A stretch of 64,000 nucleotides of DNA from Ignavibacteria bacterium (GTDB lineage: Bacteria > Bacteroidota > Ignavibacteria > Ch128b): NCBI GenBank assembly GCA_013177855.1, contig JABLYA010000002.1, positions 274,489 to 338,488 on the forward strand, given 5' to 3'. The notes under the pieces are model-generated. The model was not told the DNA's origin. It did not search any database and saw only the letters and a program-made list of their open reading frames with translations. Below, in pieces: positions 43,104 through 52,335 of the stretch; position 1 is the first letter of the stretch; each line of letters begins with the position of its first letter. A program made the translations under genes and the position numbers.

Positions 43104-44873
43104 TTATTTTTTAAAATCAAGTTTAACTCCTCCCTCACGATACACAGCAAGTCCTCCTCCTGTCCCAATCCATTTGTTGCCTTGTCCATCTATGGCTATT
43201 GCATAAACTTTATTACTTGGTAATCCAGAATTTGATGTTTTATAAATAGTCCATTTTACACCATCAAACTTTGCAAGTCCTCCATCTGTCCCAATCCATT
43301 GGTTACCCTGTCCATCTATGGCTATTGCATAAACAACATCACTTTGCAAACCTGAATTCCATATGCTATAAACAGTCCAATTTACCCCGTCAAACTTTGC
43401 AAGTCCTCCTCCATATGTCCCAAACCATTTGTTGCCTTGTCCATCTATGGCTATCGCAAAAACGACATCACTTGGCAAACCTGAATTTGATTTGTTATAA
43501 ACAGTCCATTTTACTCCATCAAGCTTCGTAAATACTCCATAATTTGTCCCAATCCATTTATTACCTTTTCCATCTATTACTATTGCATTAATCCAATTAA
43601 CTGGCAAATCTGAATTTGATTTGTTATAAACAGTCCAATTTGCTCCATCAAACTTTGCAAGTCCTTCATATGTCCCAATCCATTTGTTACCTTGTCCATC
43701 TATGGCTATTGCATAAACATCATTTTCTGGTAAACCCGAATTTGATGTGTTATAAACAGTCCAATTTACTCCATCAAACTTCACAAGTCCAGCTTTATCT
43801 GTCCCAATCCATTTGTTACCAAGAGCATCTATGGCTATTGCTTTAACACTATTATCTGGCAAACCTGAATTTGATATGTTATAAACAGTCCAAATTACTC
43901 CATCAAACTTTGCAAGTCCTCCATCTGTCCCAATCCATTGGTTAACTTCTTCACCTATGGCTATTGCAGTAATACGTTCAAAGGTCAAACCTGAATTTGA
44001 TGTGTTATAAACAGTCCATTTTTCTCCATCAAACTTTGCAAGTTCTCCTCCACCTGTCCCAATCCATTTATTACCTTGAGCATCTATGGCTATCGCAGAA
44101 ACATCATTTTCTGGTAAATCTGAATTTGATGTATTATAAACAGTCCAGTTTATTCCGTCAAACTTTGCAAGTCCTTCCCAAGTCCCAATCCATTTGTTAC
44201 CCAATCCATCTATGGCTATTGCAGAAACAAAATTACCTGGCAAACCTGAATTTGATGTGTTATAAACAGTCCAATTTACTCCATCAAACTTTACAAGTCC
44301 TCCACTTGTCGCAAGCCACTTTCGATTTTGTCTATCTATAGCTATTGAACGAACATAATTATCTGGCAAACTTGAATTTGACGTATTATAAATAGTCCAA
44401 TTTTCTCCATCAAACTTTGCAAGTCCTCCTCCACCTGTCCCAATCCATTTGTTACCCTGTCCATCGATGGCTATTGCGTTAATCCAATTATCTGGCAAAC
44501 CTGAATTTGATGTATTATAAATAGTCCATTTTATTCCATCAAACTTTGCTAGTCCATCCCAGGTCCCAATCCATTTGTAACCTTGAGCATCTATGGCTAT
44601 TGCATAAACATGATTATATGGCAAATCTGAATTTGACCTGTTATAAAAAATCTTATTTCCCGTTTTCTTATCAATCCTTACAAGACCACCGCTTGTTCCA
44701 ACCCAGACAGAATCACCTTCAATTGCAATTGCAGAAACTGAATTGCAATTTGTGAAATTAATCCATTCAGGATTTTGTGAGAAAGAGCGGTTTGGATATA
44801 AAGAAAAGAAGAGAAGTAACAAAATAGAAATGATGAAAAATAAAAAGATATAAGAAGTTTTTAGTTTTTTCAT
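43104..44873 (-). CDS. Secreted Reg_prop-type beta-propeller protein, truncated before its sorting domain
   Basis: From the ATG at 44873 (GGGGGAA upstream) the product is 589 residues with a signal peptide (about 1-33, ending RSFSQ), then 12-13 tandem repeats of 42-44 residues of the form [14 protein letters not shown] (x) [21 protein letters not shown]. These are two-component-regulator-propeller (Reg_prop) repeats, usually found in surface or sensor proteins. The repeats are near-identical at DNA level, so unequal recombination could change their number. The frame ends with a TAA, after which a sorting domain continues in frame (42819-43103). A paralogue starts at 63449, and the two share their upstream sequences. 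Confidence 0.8.
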   Translation of the reverse strand: MKKLKTSYIFLFFIISILLLLFFSLYPNRSFSQNPEWINFTNCNSVSAIAIEGDSVWVGTSGGLVRIDKKTGNKIFYNRSNSDLPYNHVYAIAIDAQGYKWIGTWDGLAKFDGIKWTIYNTSNSGLPDNWINAIAIDGQGNKWIGTGGGGLAKFDGENWTIYNTSNSSLPDNYVRSIAIDRQNRKWLATSGGLVKFDGVNWTVYNTSNSGLPGNFVSAIAIDGLGNKWIGTWEGLAKFDGINWTVYNTSNSDLPENDVSAIAIDAQGNKWIGTGGGELAKFDGEKWTVYNTSNSGLTFERITAIAIGEEVNQWIGTDGGLAKFDGVIWTVYNISNSGLPDNSVKAIAIDALGNKWIGTDKAGLVKFDGVNWTVYNTSNSGLPENDVYAIAIDGQGNKWIGTYEGLAKFDGANWTVYNKSNSDLPVNWINAIVIDGKGNKWIGTNYGVFTKLDGVKWTVYNKSNSGLPSDVVFAIAIDGQGNKWFGTYGGGLAKFDGVNWTVYSIWNSGLQSDVVYAIAIDGQGNQWIGTDGGLAKFDGVKWTIYKTSNSGLPSNKVYAIAIDGQGNKWIGTGGGLAVYREGGVKLDFKK

Positions 44874-45222
44874 TTTTATTCCCCCATTTTTCAACTTTAA
44901 TAATTTCTACATTAATCTAATTAAGTCAATTTTAACATTCAAGCTTTTATTACAATTTTAATAATCAGTATAATCTTTACATAAGCTCTTAAAGATGGGA
45001 GATTCATTTTCACAATGATTTTTTAAATGGAATAAAAGATTAGACTAAAATTAATTTGTTTTTTCCGTCTTAAGTTCGTTTTGTAATTATTAGAGAAATG
45101 AATTTAATTCTGAGATTTTGTAAGATGGTGATGTTAATTGCCACATAATTTAATTTCTTCAGCTTCGACAAGCTCAGCCTGACAAAGAATTGGCATCCTG
45201 AGCATTTGTCGAGTGATGATGT
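44874..45222 (-). repeat. Left arm of a long inverted repeat (upstream region of the propeller gene)
   Basis: This stretch, read on the minus strand, closely matches the plus strand of 63105-63448, the upstream region of the second propeller gene. For example TTAGAGAAATGAATTTAATT, ATTAGTTTAGTC-like words and CAGCTTCGACAAGCTCAGCC are shared in order. It includes the REP-like hairpins at 45161-45220. The homology carries on into the genes. Confidence 0.75.
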
Positions 45223-45582
45223 TTATAATCAGTTAATTTAACTCCTCAAACTTCGACGTATCCTACTTTAATTAATTCCTGAAGAAAATTTAATCCTATA
45301 TGCTCATATTTTATTGTTCTGACACAATTCAGATCTTTTTATCGAAAAAATTTTTTCAAGTGAAATATTTTCATTTTAATTAACAGCAAGAAAGACAAAA
45401 AAGATTGTAATGGCTTTGATGATAAAATGAATTCACCCTTATTTAAGATTAAGATAATCACAGGCAATCTAAAGGAATAAAAGACATTTTAAGTTGATTT
45501 TTATGATTTCTTTGAATTTATAATTCCCCGATTTTTGCTTTTAATCCCGATAATCACTTAATTGAAAAAAAGGACATTTTTT
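45223..45582. other. Intergenic, nothing recognised
   Basis: AT-rich spacer between the divergent propeller gene and the secreted propeller gene at 45583. No RNA, terminator or usable promoter motif is clear. Confidence 0.45.
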
Positions 45583-46833
45583 ATGCTAAGAAAATCCTTC
45601 CTTTTGCTTCTCACTTTATGTTTAAACATTTACTCTCAAAATTTTTGGATAAAAACATCCTTCCCCTCAGGTACTCAATTAAATAATGTTTATGCATTAC
45701 TCGGTTTACCTGATAATACCATTTTAGCCGGCACTTATTTTTATGGAATAATGAGCTCAACAAATAATGGCAACGACTGGCAAAATAGAAGCTTTGATTC
45801 AATGTGGGTGATGAAAATAACAAGAGATAATAATTGGAATCTTTATGCTCTGGTGGTCGGAGGAGTTGATGGTTCGCAAAGTGGTCTATACAAATCAACT
45901 GATCAAGGAATTAACTGGAATAGAATATGGATTAAGCAGGGCGGATTTAATTGTATTTATATTGATGAAAACAATAATCTTTATATTGGAATGAATTATT
46001 ACGATGGTCAGGGTGGAATTTACAAGTTCAATGGTTCGGATTGGGTTAACATCTTTCCTTATCCTGCATATGTTTATTCAATACTAAAAACATCTTCAGG
46101 AAAAATCCTTGCTGCAGCTTATGAAAATGGTCAGGCAAAAATTTATTCTTCGATCGATGAAGGTACAAACTGGAACAGTTATTCCTTTGGAATTAATTTT
46201 ACATCAACAGATTTGATCAAGGATAGAAGAAATAATATTTATCTTTCAACAGCTGGTTATGGAATTTATCTTTCTAATGATGATGGGAATTCGTTCAGTC
46301 AGATTGGGATTACTGGACCCGAATTTACATCACTTTATATTGATGGAGATATTCTTTATGCGGGTTCAAATGGTTATGGTGTTTATAGAACATCAAATCT
46401 GGGTCAAAATTGGGAATTATTAAATGATGGTTTTGGGCAGGAAAAATATGTTTTGAGTTTAGGTGCAACTCCAAATGGTTATCTTTATGCAGGAATGAAT
46501 TATTATGGAATTTATCGATCGGTTAATCAAGTTTTAGATGTCGAAAGTGAAATTAACCAATTAAGAGCTTTTCAATTATATCAAAATTATCCTAATCCGT
46601 TTAATCCAAAAACTCGAATCAAATTTTCGCTGGCTGATAAGAATACTGTAACTCTTAAACTTTATGATTTATTGGGGAGAGAAATTACAACTCTATTAAA
46701 CGAAGAAAAATCGCCCGGTATTTATGAAGCTGAGTTAGATTTAAGTAATTACAATTTAGCAGGTGGCGTTTATTTTATTCATTTAAGTTCAGCGGATAAT
46801 TACTCGATTAAAAAAATGATTTATTTGAAATAA
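45583..46833 (+). CDS. Secreted propeller protein with intact type IX sorting domain
   Basis: Start ATG 45583 (AAGGAC upstream; the frame extends to a TTG at 45562 without benefit). The 416-residue product has a signal peptide (about 1-18), then four to six WD/BNR-like repeats (YKSTDQGINW, YSSIDEGTNW, YLSNDDGNSF, YRTSNLGQNW) in a propeller, and a complete sorting tail (YQNYPNPFNPKTRIKF ... YDLLGREITTLLNEE ... GGVYFIHLSSADN ... KKMIYLK). Here the tail is intact. Surface-exposed; function unknown. Confidence 0.8.
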   Translation: MLRKSFLLLLTLCLNIYSQNFWIKTSFPSGTQLNNVYALLGLPDNTILAGTYFYGIMSSTNNGNDWQNRSFDSMWVMKITRDNNWNLYALVVGGVDGSQSGLYKSTDQGINWNRIWIKQGGFNCIYIDENNNLYIGMNYYDGQGGIYKFNGSDWVNIFPYPAYVYSILKTSSGKILAAAYENGQAKIYSSIDEGTNWNSYSFGINFTSTDLIKDRRNNIYLSTAGYGIYLSNDDGNSFSQIGITGPEFTSLYIDGDILYAGSNGYGVYRTSNLGQNWELLNDGFGQEKYVLSLGATPNGYLYAGMNYYGIYRSVNQVLDVESEINQLRAFQLYQNYPNPFNPKTRIKFSLADKNTVTLKLYDLLGREITTLLNEEKSPGIYEAELDLSNYNLAGGVYFIHLSSADNYSIKKMIYLK

Positions 46834-47060
46834 GGGTCAACTCTCGAGCAATTTTAATTTGAAGAGGCAAAAATCCAAAAAGATTAAATAAAGAATATTT
46901 AAAGTTCAAATTTCATCACAATTAGAAATAATATTTTGATTAAAAGTTTTTGTTGTCGAATAGTACAAAATCGCTTTTCGTTTGTATTACATATTAGAAA
47001 GAGATGAAAATTGAATTTTTAGTTATCATTGGGGTCAGCGTTATTGAGGTACTAAACTTC

Positions 47061-47097
47061 AAGGAGTGGAGAAAAGAAAGTTCCACTCCTTTTGTTT
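47061..47097 (+). terminator. Strong hairpin just upstream of fecR
   Basis: Arms AAGGAGTGGA (47061-47070) and TCCACTCCTT (47082-47091) with an 11-nt loop and a T-rich tail (47090-47100). It lies about 230 nt past the previous gene and 30 nt before the fecR ATG, so it may end an upstream transcript or act as a leader attenuator of fecR. Confidence 0.65.
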
Positions 47098-47126
47098 TTT
47101 AGAAATTTGCAGGCAGAAAAAAGTTA

Positions 47127-48200
47127 ATGACTAAAAAAAATAAAATTATTGACGCTCAGTTTATAATTCGAGTGATTAAAAATGAAGTCACAGAAGAGGA
47201 AAGAGAATTCTTCAATCAATGGCTCGAAGAAAGTGATGAACACAAAGAGGAGTTCGGTAAAATCGCTCTCCTTTGGGATAAAACAGGTACCCTGCCGACT
47301 CCTCTTTCCCCTGATTTAATTTCAGAATGGGAAAAATTAAAAGATAAACTCACAAAAAATACAGACCAAATTCCAGAAAAATCTTACAGAATTTATACAA
47401 TATCAGATCAAAATTTTGATGAACCTGTAAAGACAAAATATTTTTCAGAGTATTTCAAAAAACATATTGTCCTTACCAGAGCAGCTGCAATTATTTTGAT
47501 TTCTTTGATTGCTTATCAGTTTATAAGTTTACCTATCCCTCAAAAATTTAACAATCAGATTCAGGAATCTAAATTTTATGAATTCGTTACTCAAAAGGGA
47601 GAAAAAGCAACCATTCCTCTTGCCGACGGAAGCATTGTTTATTTAAATGCAGATTCAAAATTAACTTATCCTCAATTTTTTGATGAACACAAAAGATTAC
47701 TGAAACTTGAAGGTGAAGCTTATTTTTCAGTTAAATCAGATCCCGAGAAACCATTTGTCGTCCAAACAGGTGATAAATTTACAGAAGTGAAAGGCACTGA
47801 GTTTAATGTCAAATTCAGAAAGAATAAATTAAGTGTCGTAGTTACAAAAGGAGTTGTGGTTTTATACAATCAGGATAGTTCAAAATTTGTAGATCTTCGC
47901 AAAGGTGAATTAATAACTTCTACAAGTAATGGATTTACCCAACCGATAAAGGTAGACACAAGACTTTACACAGCCTGGCGCGAAAACAAATTGTCTTTTG
48001 TCGCTACTCCGCTTTCTGATGTTCTTGAAGAGATAGAGAGATTTTATAATGTCGAGACTTTGTGTAAGAATAATAAAATTTTAGACCGTAAATTAACTGG
48101 TTATTTTGACTCCAATTCACTTGATGAAATTCTTACAAAAATTAGTCTCGCCTTAGATTTCAAATTCCAGAGAAAAGGTAAAAAAATTATTATCTTTTAA
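47127..48200 (+). CDS. FecR-family anti-sigma-like transmembrane regulator
   Basis: A 357-residue protein with a cytosolic N-terminal part (EVTEEEREFFNQWLEESDEH), one membrane helix near 112-135 (AAAIILISLIAYQFISL), a FecR domain (about 150-255, KATIPLADGSIVYLNADSKL ... LKLEGEAYFSVK ... VKGTEFNVKF) and a DUF4974 C-terminal domain (VATPLSDVLEEIERFYNV ... KLTGYFDSNSLDEIL). In Bacteroidota such proteins relay signal from an STN-type TonB receptor to an ECF sigma. The receptor follows 12 nt later but no ECF gene is adjacent, so this FecR either pairs with a distant sigma or acts as an orphan. Confidence 0.88.
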   Translation: MTKKNKIIDAQFIIRVIKNEVTEEEREFFNQWLEESDEHKEEFGKIALLWDKTGTLPTPLSPDLISEWEKLKDKLTKNTDQIPEKSYRIYTISDQNFDEPVKTKYFSEYFKKHIVLTRAAAIILISLIAYQFISLPIPQKFNNQIQESKFYEFVTQKGEKATIPLADGSIVYLNADSKLTYPQFFDEHKRLLKLEGEAYFSVKSDPEKPFVVQTGDKFTEVKGTEFNVKFRKNKLSVVVTKGVVVLYNQDSSKFVDLRKGELITSTSNGFTQPIKVDTRLYTAWRENKLSFVATPLSDVLEEIERFYNVETLCKNNKILDRKLTGYFDSNSLDEILTKISLALDFKFQRKGKKIIIF

Positions 48201-48212
48201 CAGAGGTTTAAA

Positions 48213-51200
48213 ATGACTTTGAATTTTGTTTGCATTTTATTGCTTCTGATAAATACAATTACATCCGTAAATGAAATTTATGGACAGGACGGCGATAGTC
48301 TTGTTTCGGAAATTGTTCGCGGCGGCTTGATGATTGAGAAAAACAATCTTGAATTTTTGCAATCAGAAAAAGACAGTTATCTATTACCATCTCAATCAAT
48401 CTTATCAAGTAAAATTACAATTGAACTTTCTGAAGGGACAATTAGAGATGTCTTAAATATCATTTCATCAAAAACCGGCATCAGAATGATTTATAGCGAT
48501 GACCTTGTTAGAGATAAAGTAACAGACATTCGCTTTTATGACGAAACTGTTGAGAATGTTTTGAATTATCTTTTCAGAAACAAAGAAGTTAGTTACATCT
48601 TAACTGAAAAAAATGAATTGATAATTGCAAAGACACAAAAAATAGATGAAGAAACAGGTTCAATTCAGGGAACAGTTCGCGATAAATCTGGCGAGCCATT
48701 AATTGGCGCAAATGTTATTGTTAAAGAAAATAAATTTGGTGCAGCCACTAATCGATTTGGAAAATATTCAATTCACAAATTGAAACCGGGCAAGTACACC
48801 GTCGAAGCATCATTTATTGGTTATCAAAAGGAATCAAAAGAAGTTATTGTCAAAAAAGGTGAAGCAGTTACGGTAGATTTCTATCTTGAAAGCACTGCAT
48901 TTTACATTGGTGCAATCGAAGTCGTTGGAACAACCGAATTAATTCCGAAGGATGCGAATACAAAAACCGTAATTAGCGGTGCAGAGGTTGAACATTTTCA
49001 AGCTTCAAGTATTGGCGATGTACTGGACCTTGTCCCGGGCGTGCAAAAAACTTCAAATCCCGGACTTTCAAAAACAAGTCAGGTTGCGATTAGAGGTGAA
49101 GAGACCGATAAACTCTCTGCACTTGGTACGCTTGTAATGGTTGATGGAATTCCAATCTCAAACAATGCAAATCTTCAGTTTGAAAAATGGACAAGTGGAA
49201 TTACTGGACCTTCGAATGTTGGCGGTGGCGTTGACCTGAGAACAATTCCAGCAGACAACATTGAATCGATTGAGGTGATTCGTGGTCTTCCCTCAGTTAG
49301 ATATGGAGATGTAACTGCTGGTGTAATTAATGTAAAAACCAAAACAGGTGTGCAGCCGCATCGACTTAAAATTAAAAATAATCCGGATACTAGAGAATTA
49401 AATTTGGGCGGTGGAAAAAATTTTGGTCTAACTGGATTTTCTTACAATCTTAATGCGGCACAGAGTGAAAGAGATATTAGAAAAAAAGGTGATGAATATA
49501 TCAGATTAACTGGTCAGGCAGTTTTTACGAGAGATTTCCTTGATAACAAACTAAATACCAATTGGAAGTTATTCGGTCAGAGAATTTTTGATGAGGAACA
49601 ACCCAAAGGAGATGTTTATCAAACAAGAAATTATAATCGTGGTTATTCGCTTCAGACATCTTCTTGGGGAAAATATGTTTCGATACCTGATATAGAAAAC
49701 TTTAATTACAATGCATACATAAATTACAGACGAGAAAACAGTATGAAATCTCGTCTTGTTCAATCTGATTTGAGAATTTTACCAAGCGGCGATACTGTTT
49801 CAACATATCTTGGAAAAGTAGAAACTCGTGGAAATGAATGGCAAATTGGCGGAAGGTTCGAGTGGGAAAGATTATACTTAACTGGCGATTTCATTCACAA
49901 ACTTTTGGTCGGTTCGGATGTACAGTATGAAGCAAATACTGGTGAAGGAGTTTTAATTGATACTTTATTTAATTACTACGGTGTCGAATCTGGAAAACTT
50001 CCATATCGATTTGATGATATTCCAGGTCAGGTATTAGCAAGCATTTATGCAGAAGATAAAGTAACAGGTAAGCTTGGTTTAGATTTTACTGCCGTGTTTG
50101 GTTTCCGCTATGAAATGTACAGGCCTTACGGAATCAATTTATCAGGATTACTGGGTAAAGGTGATTTTGTAAAATCACACCAGGGAAGCTTTTTTAATCC
50201 GAGAGTTAATTTAATTGCTTATTTAAGTGAATACAATCAAATCCGTTTAAGTTTAGGAACATCATCAAAATCACCGGCAATGAGTTACATTTATCCTCCG
50301 CCAACTGTTTCAAAGTGGAGAAATCCACTCGATAGTCAAACTGTATTTTTCAGATTGAATACTAGAAATCCAGAACTTAAAGGATATAAAGAAACTCAGT
50401 ATGAAATTTCTTATGACCACAGATTTGGAAATTTAATTGGAACTTCTTTGACTGCCTATTACAAACAGCGAAAACAGGATCCAACTGGACAAACAATTCC
50501 CCTTTTCTATTACAGAGAACTTAATGGACAATCTTATTTATACTACATTGATAAATATTCTATTCAACAGAATCTTGGCTGGAGTATAAGCAAGGGGATT
50601 GAGTTTACAGCGAGATCGAGTAAAATTAAACCTTTAAATATGGAGTTTCAAATTGTCGGTTCTTATAATTTTGTAAAGCGTGGATCAAACGGTTGGGCAT
50701 TTGATTCAGATCCTGATCAAACTCTTGGGAGATTTCCAAATTACAAAGTGCCCGGTGTTCCATTCGATACTTTAATTGGTTTCGTTTACGATGCTTCGTT
50801 ATACTGGAGTGACAGATTGATTTTGAATTATTATGTTAAATATACTCATCCTACTCTTGGTTTGTGGATAACTTTAAGAGCAGAACACACGATCTTCGAA
50901 AGAAGCAAAACATATAATCTTGAGCCAATTGATTTCTCAGTTATTACAGACTCAGTCAAATTAAATACTGTTAAAATTGCTCGTGATTGGGATGAAAGAA
51001 TTAAGAAGAAACCTGCGAAGTGGTTATTTAACATCAACATAAGTAAATCGTTGTTCAAAGGTGCTGAAATTTCTTTCTATGTGAATAATGTTTTTGATGA
51101 TCCTGCACTTTATCGTTATCAATACACTTATAATCCAAATGATATTGCTGAAGAAGCTAGAAATCCTTCTCTCTTTTATGGAATTGAATTCAGTATGATT

Positions 51201-51221
51201 GTGGATGAATTATTCAGGTGA
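48213..51221 (+). CDS. TonB-dependent receptor with STN and carboxypeptidase-like domains
   Basis: A 1002-residue outer-membrane receptor. Signal peptide about 1-25, STN domain about 68-140 (TIRDVLNIISSKTGIRMIYS ... VENVLNYLFRNKEVSYIL), a carboxypeptidase-like regulatory domain at about 150-225 (SIQGTVRDKSGEPLIGANVI), the plug near 240-370 (FQASSIGDVLDLVPGVQ, VAIRGEE, VRYGDVTAGVI), and a beta barrel with a long tail. Ribosome-binding site AGAGG at 48202-48206. The STN region should contact the upstream FecR. It has no SusD neighbour, so it is probably a siderophore, cofactor or peptide receptor, not a glycan one. Ends 4 nt before the first DUF4876 gene. Confidence 0.92.
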   Translation: MTLNFVCILLLLINTITSVNEIYGQDGDSLVSEIVRGGLMIEKNNLEFLQSEKDSYLLPSQSILSSKITIELSEGTIRDVLNIISSKTGIRMIYSDDLVRDKVTDIRFYDETVENVLNYLFRNKEVSYILTEKNELIIAKTQKIDEETGSIQGTVRDKSGEPLIGANVIVKENKFGAATNRFGKYSIHKLKPGKYTVEASFIGYQKESKEVIVKKGEAVTVDFYLESTAFYIGAIEVVGTTELIPKDANTKTVISGAEVEHFQASSIGDVLDLVPGVQKTSNPGLSKTSQVAIRGEETDKLSALGTLVMVDGIPISNNANLQFEKWTSGITGPSNVGGGVDLRTIPADNIESIEVIRGLPSVRYGDVTAGVINVKTKTGVQPHRLKIKNNPDTRELNLGGGKNFGLTGFSYNLNAAQSERDIRKKGDEYIRLTGQAVFTRDFLDNKLNTNWKLFGQRIFDEEQPKGDVYQTRNYNRGYSLQTSSWGKYVSIPDIENFNYNAYINYRRENSMKSRLVQSDLRILPSGDTVSTYLGKVETRGNEWQIGGRFEWERLYLTGDFIHKLLVGSDVQYEANTGEGVLIDTLFNYYGVESGKLPYRFDDIPGQVLASIYAEDKVTGKLGLDFTAVFGFRYEMYRPYGINLSGLLGKGDFVKSHQGSFFNPRVNLIAYLSEYNQIRLSLGTSSKSPAMSYIYPPPTVSKWRNPLDSQTVFFRLNTRNPELKGYKETQYEISYDHRFGNLIGTSLTAYYKQRKQDPTGQTIPLFYYRELNGQSYLYYIDKYSIQQNLGWSISKGIEFTARSSKIKPLNMEFQIVGSYNFVKRGSNGWAFDSDPDQTLGRFPNYKVPGVPFDTLIGFVYDASLYWSDRLILNYYVKYTHPTLGLWITLRAEHTIFERSKTYNLEPIDFSVITDSVKLNTVKIARDWDERIKKKPAKWLFNINISKSLFKGAEISFYVNNVFDDPALYRYQYTYNPNDIAEEARNPSLFYGIEFSMIVDELFR

Positions 51222-51225
51222 GAAG

Positions 51226-52323
51226 ATGAAAAGATTAATGTTTTATTTTTTTGCATTTGTAATTTTATTTGTTGGATGTGCTGAACAGCCGCCTATTGCA
51301 ATAGATGGTGAAGGTAAACTTGATGTAATTGTATTATGGGATTCGACTTACTCTGAAGATGCATCCATCGCGCTGCCAGTTGCAAATGCAAAAGTATTTT
51401 TAAACAGTCGATATGGAATAAAAATTTTAATGACAGATGATAATGGAAGAATTATCCTCGAAAATTTGCCGACATCGATTTATGGTCTATCGGTTAGAAA
51501 AACACATCCACTTGACCCAAACATTATGCTGATCGGTGTAAAACAGGATTTGAATGTAATTTCGGGTAAAACTATTTCGGACACAATTTTTGTAAAACCA
51601 ATCTCGGCAACTGGAATTGTGATTAATGAAATTTACACAGCCGGACCGGTAAACAATATTTTTTACTTTTATGACCAATTCGTTGAGATTTATAATGCAA
51701 GTGATAGTATTCGATATCTTGATGGTATGATTGTGATGCGTGTGTCTGGTAATAATGACGGCAAAGGTCCTGGCGCCGATGAAGATGATGATGGCGACAT
51801 TGATGGAGTCACTTTTGCGTTTAAATTTCCCGGAAATCCCGGTGAACAAAACATTCCAATCTACCCAAAACAATTTGTAGTTCTTGCTGTCGATGCAGTC
51901 AATCACAAAAATATGATTTCAACAAGCATTGATCTTTCTAATGCTGATTGGGAATTTTATAATCAATATTCACCTGAAGATATTGATAATCCCAATGTTC
52001 CAAATTTGATTAATGTTTTTTCGCATCGAACTCAAGATTTTTTAATTAATCTCTCAACAGATGTAATTGTAATCGCCGATGGTAGAGATTCTCTTTTACT
52101 TGATGGAGTTGATATATCAACAATTGTAGATGGGGTTGAATATCAGCCAAATCCACATCCACAAAGTAAAAAGACGCTTGACCCAAGAGTCGATAGAGGA
52201 TATGTATTAAGTCCGCCAAGATACAGCGGCCGCTCAATTCAAAGAAAAGAACCTGGTTTTGATACAAATGATTCCGGAACTGATTTTGAAATTATTGAAC
52301 CTCCAACACCAGGAAGACAATAA
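51226..52323 (+). CDS. DUF4876 lipoprotein with lamin-tail-like domain, first copy
   Basis: From ATG 51226 (AGGTGAG upstream) the product has 365 residues with a lipobox ending VGC (Cys18). The first domain (about 25-120) is a Prealbumin-like fold (VANAKVFLNSRYGIKILMTD, GRIILENLPTSIYGLSVR). The second (about 125-365) starts GIVINEIYTAGP and FVEIYNASDS, a lamin-tail-like pattern, and holds an acidic, calcium-loop-like motif DEDDDGDIDG. This is the DUF4876 family, usually encoded next to a TonB receptor. The next gene is a tandem duplicate. Probably surface lipoproteins that help the receptor. Confidence 0.8.
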   Translation: MKRLMFYFFAFVILFVGCAEQPPIAIDGEGKLDVIVLWDSTYSEDASIALPVANAKVFLNSRYGIKILMTDDNGRIILENLPTSIYGLSVRKTHPLDPNIMLIGVKQDLNVISGKTISDTIFVKPISATGIVINEIYTAGPVNNIFYFYDQFVEIYNASDSIRYLDGMIVMRVSGNNDGKGPGADEDDDGDIDGVTFAFKFPGNPGEQNIPIYPKQFVVLAVDAVNHKNMISTSIDLSNADWEFYNQYSPEDIDNPNVPNLINVFSHRTQDFLINLSTDVIVIADGRDSLLLDGVDISTIVDGVEYQPNPHPQSKKTLDPRVDRGYVLSPPRYSGRSIQRKEPGFDTNDSGTDFEIIEPPTPGRQ

Positions 52324-52335
52324 TTGAAGAAAAAG

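Noticed and set aside
43104..44660. Regular ~130-bp repeats resembling a CRISPR-like array
   Set aside because: The unit is too long, has no unique spacers, and encodes in-frame propeller repeats.
43271..44755. Plus-strand frames with repeated [20 protein letters not shown] sequence
   Set aside because: They are the antisense reading of the Reg_prop repeats of the minus-strand propeller gene; the regularity comes from that gene.
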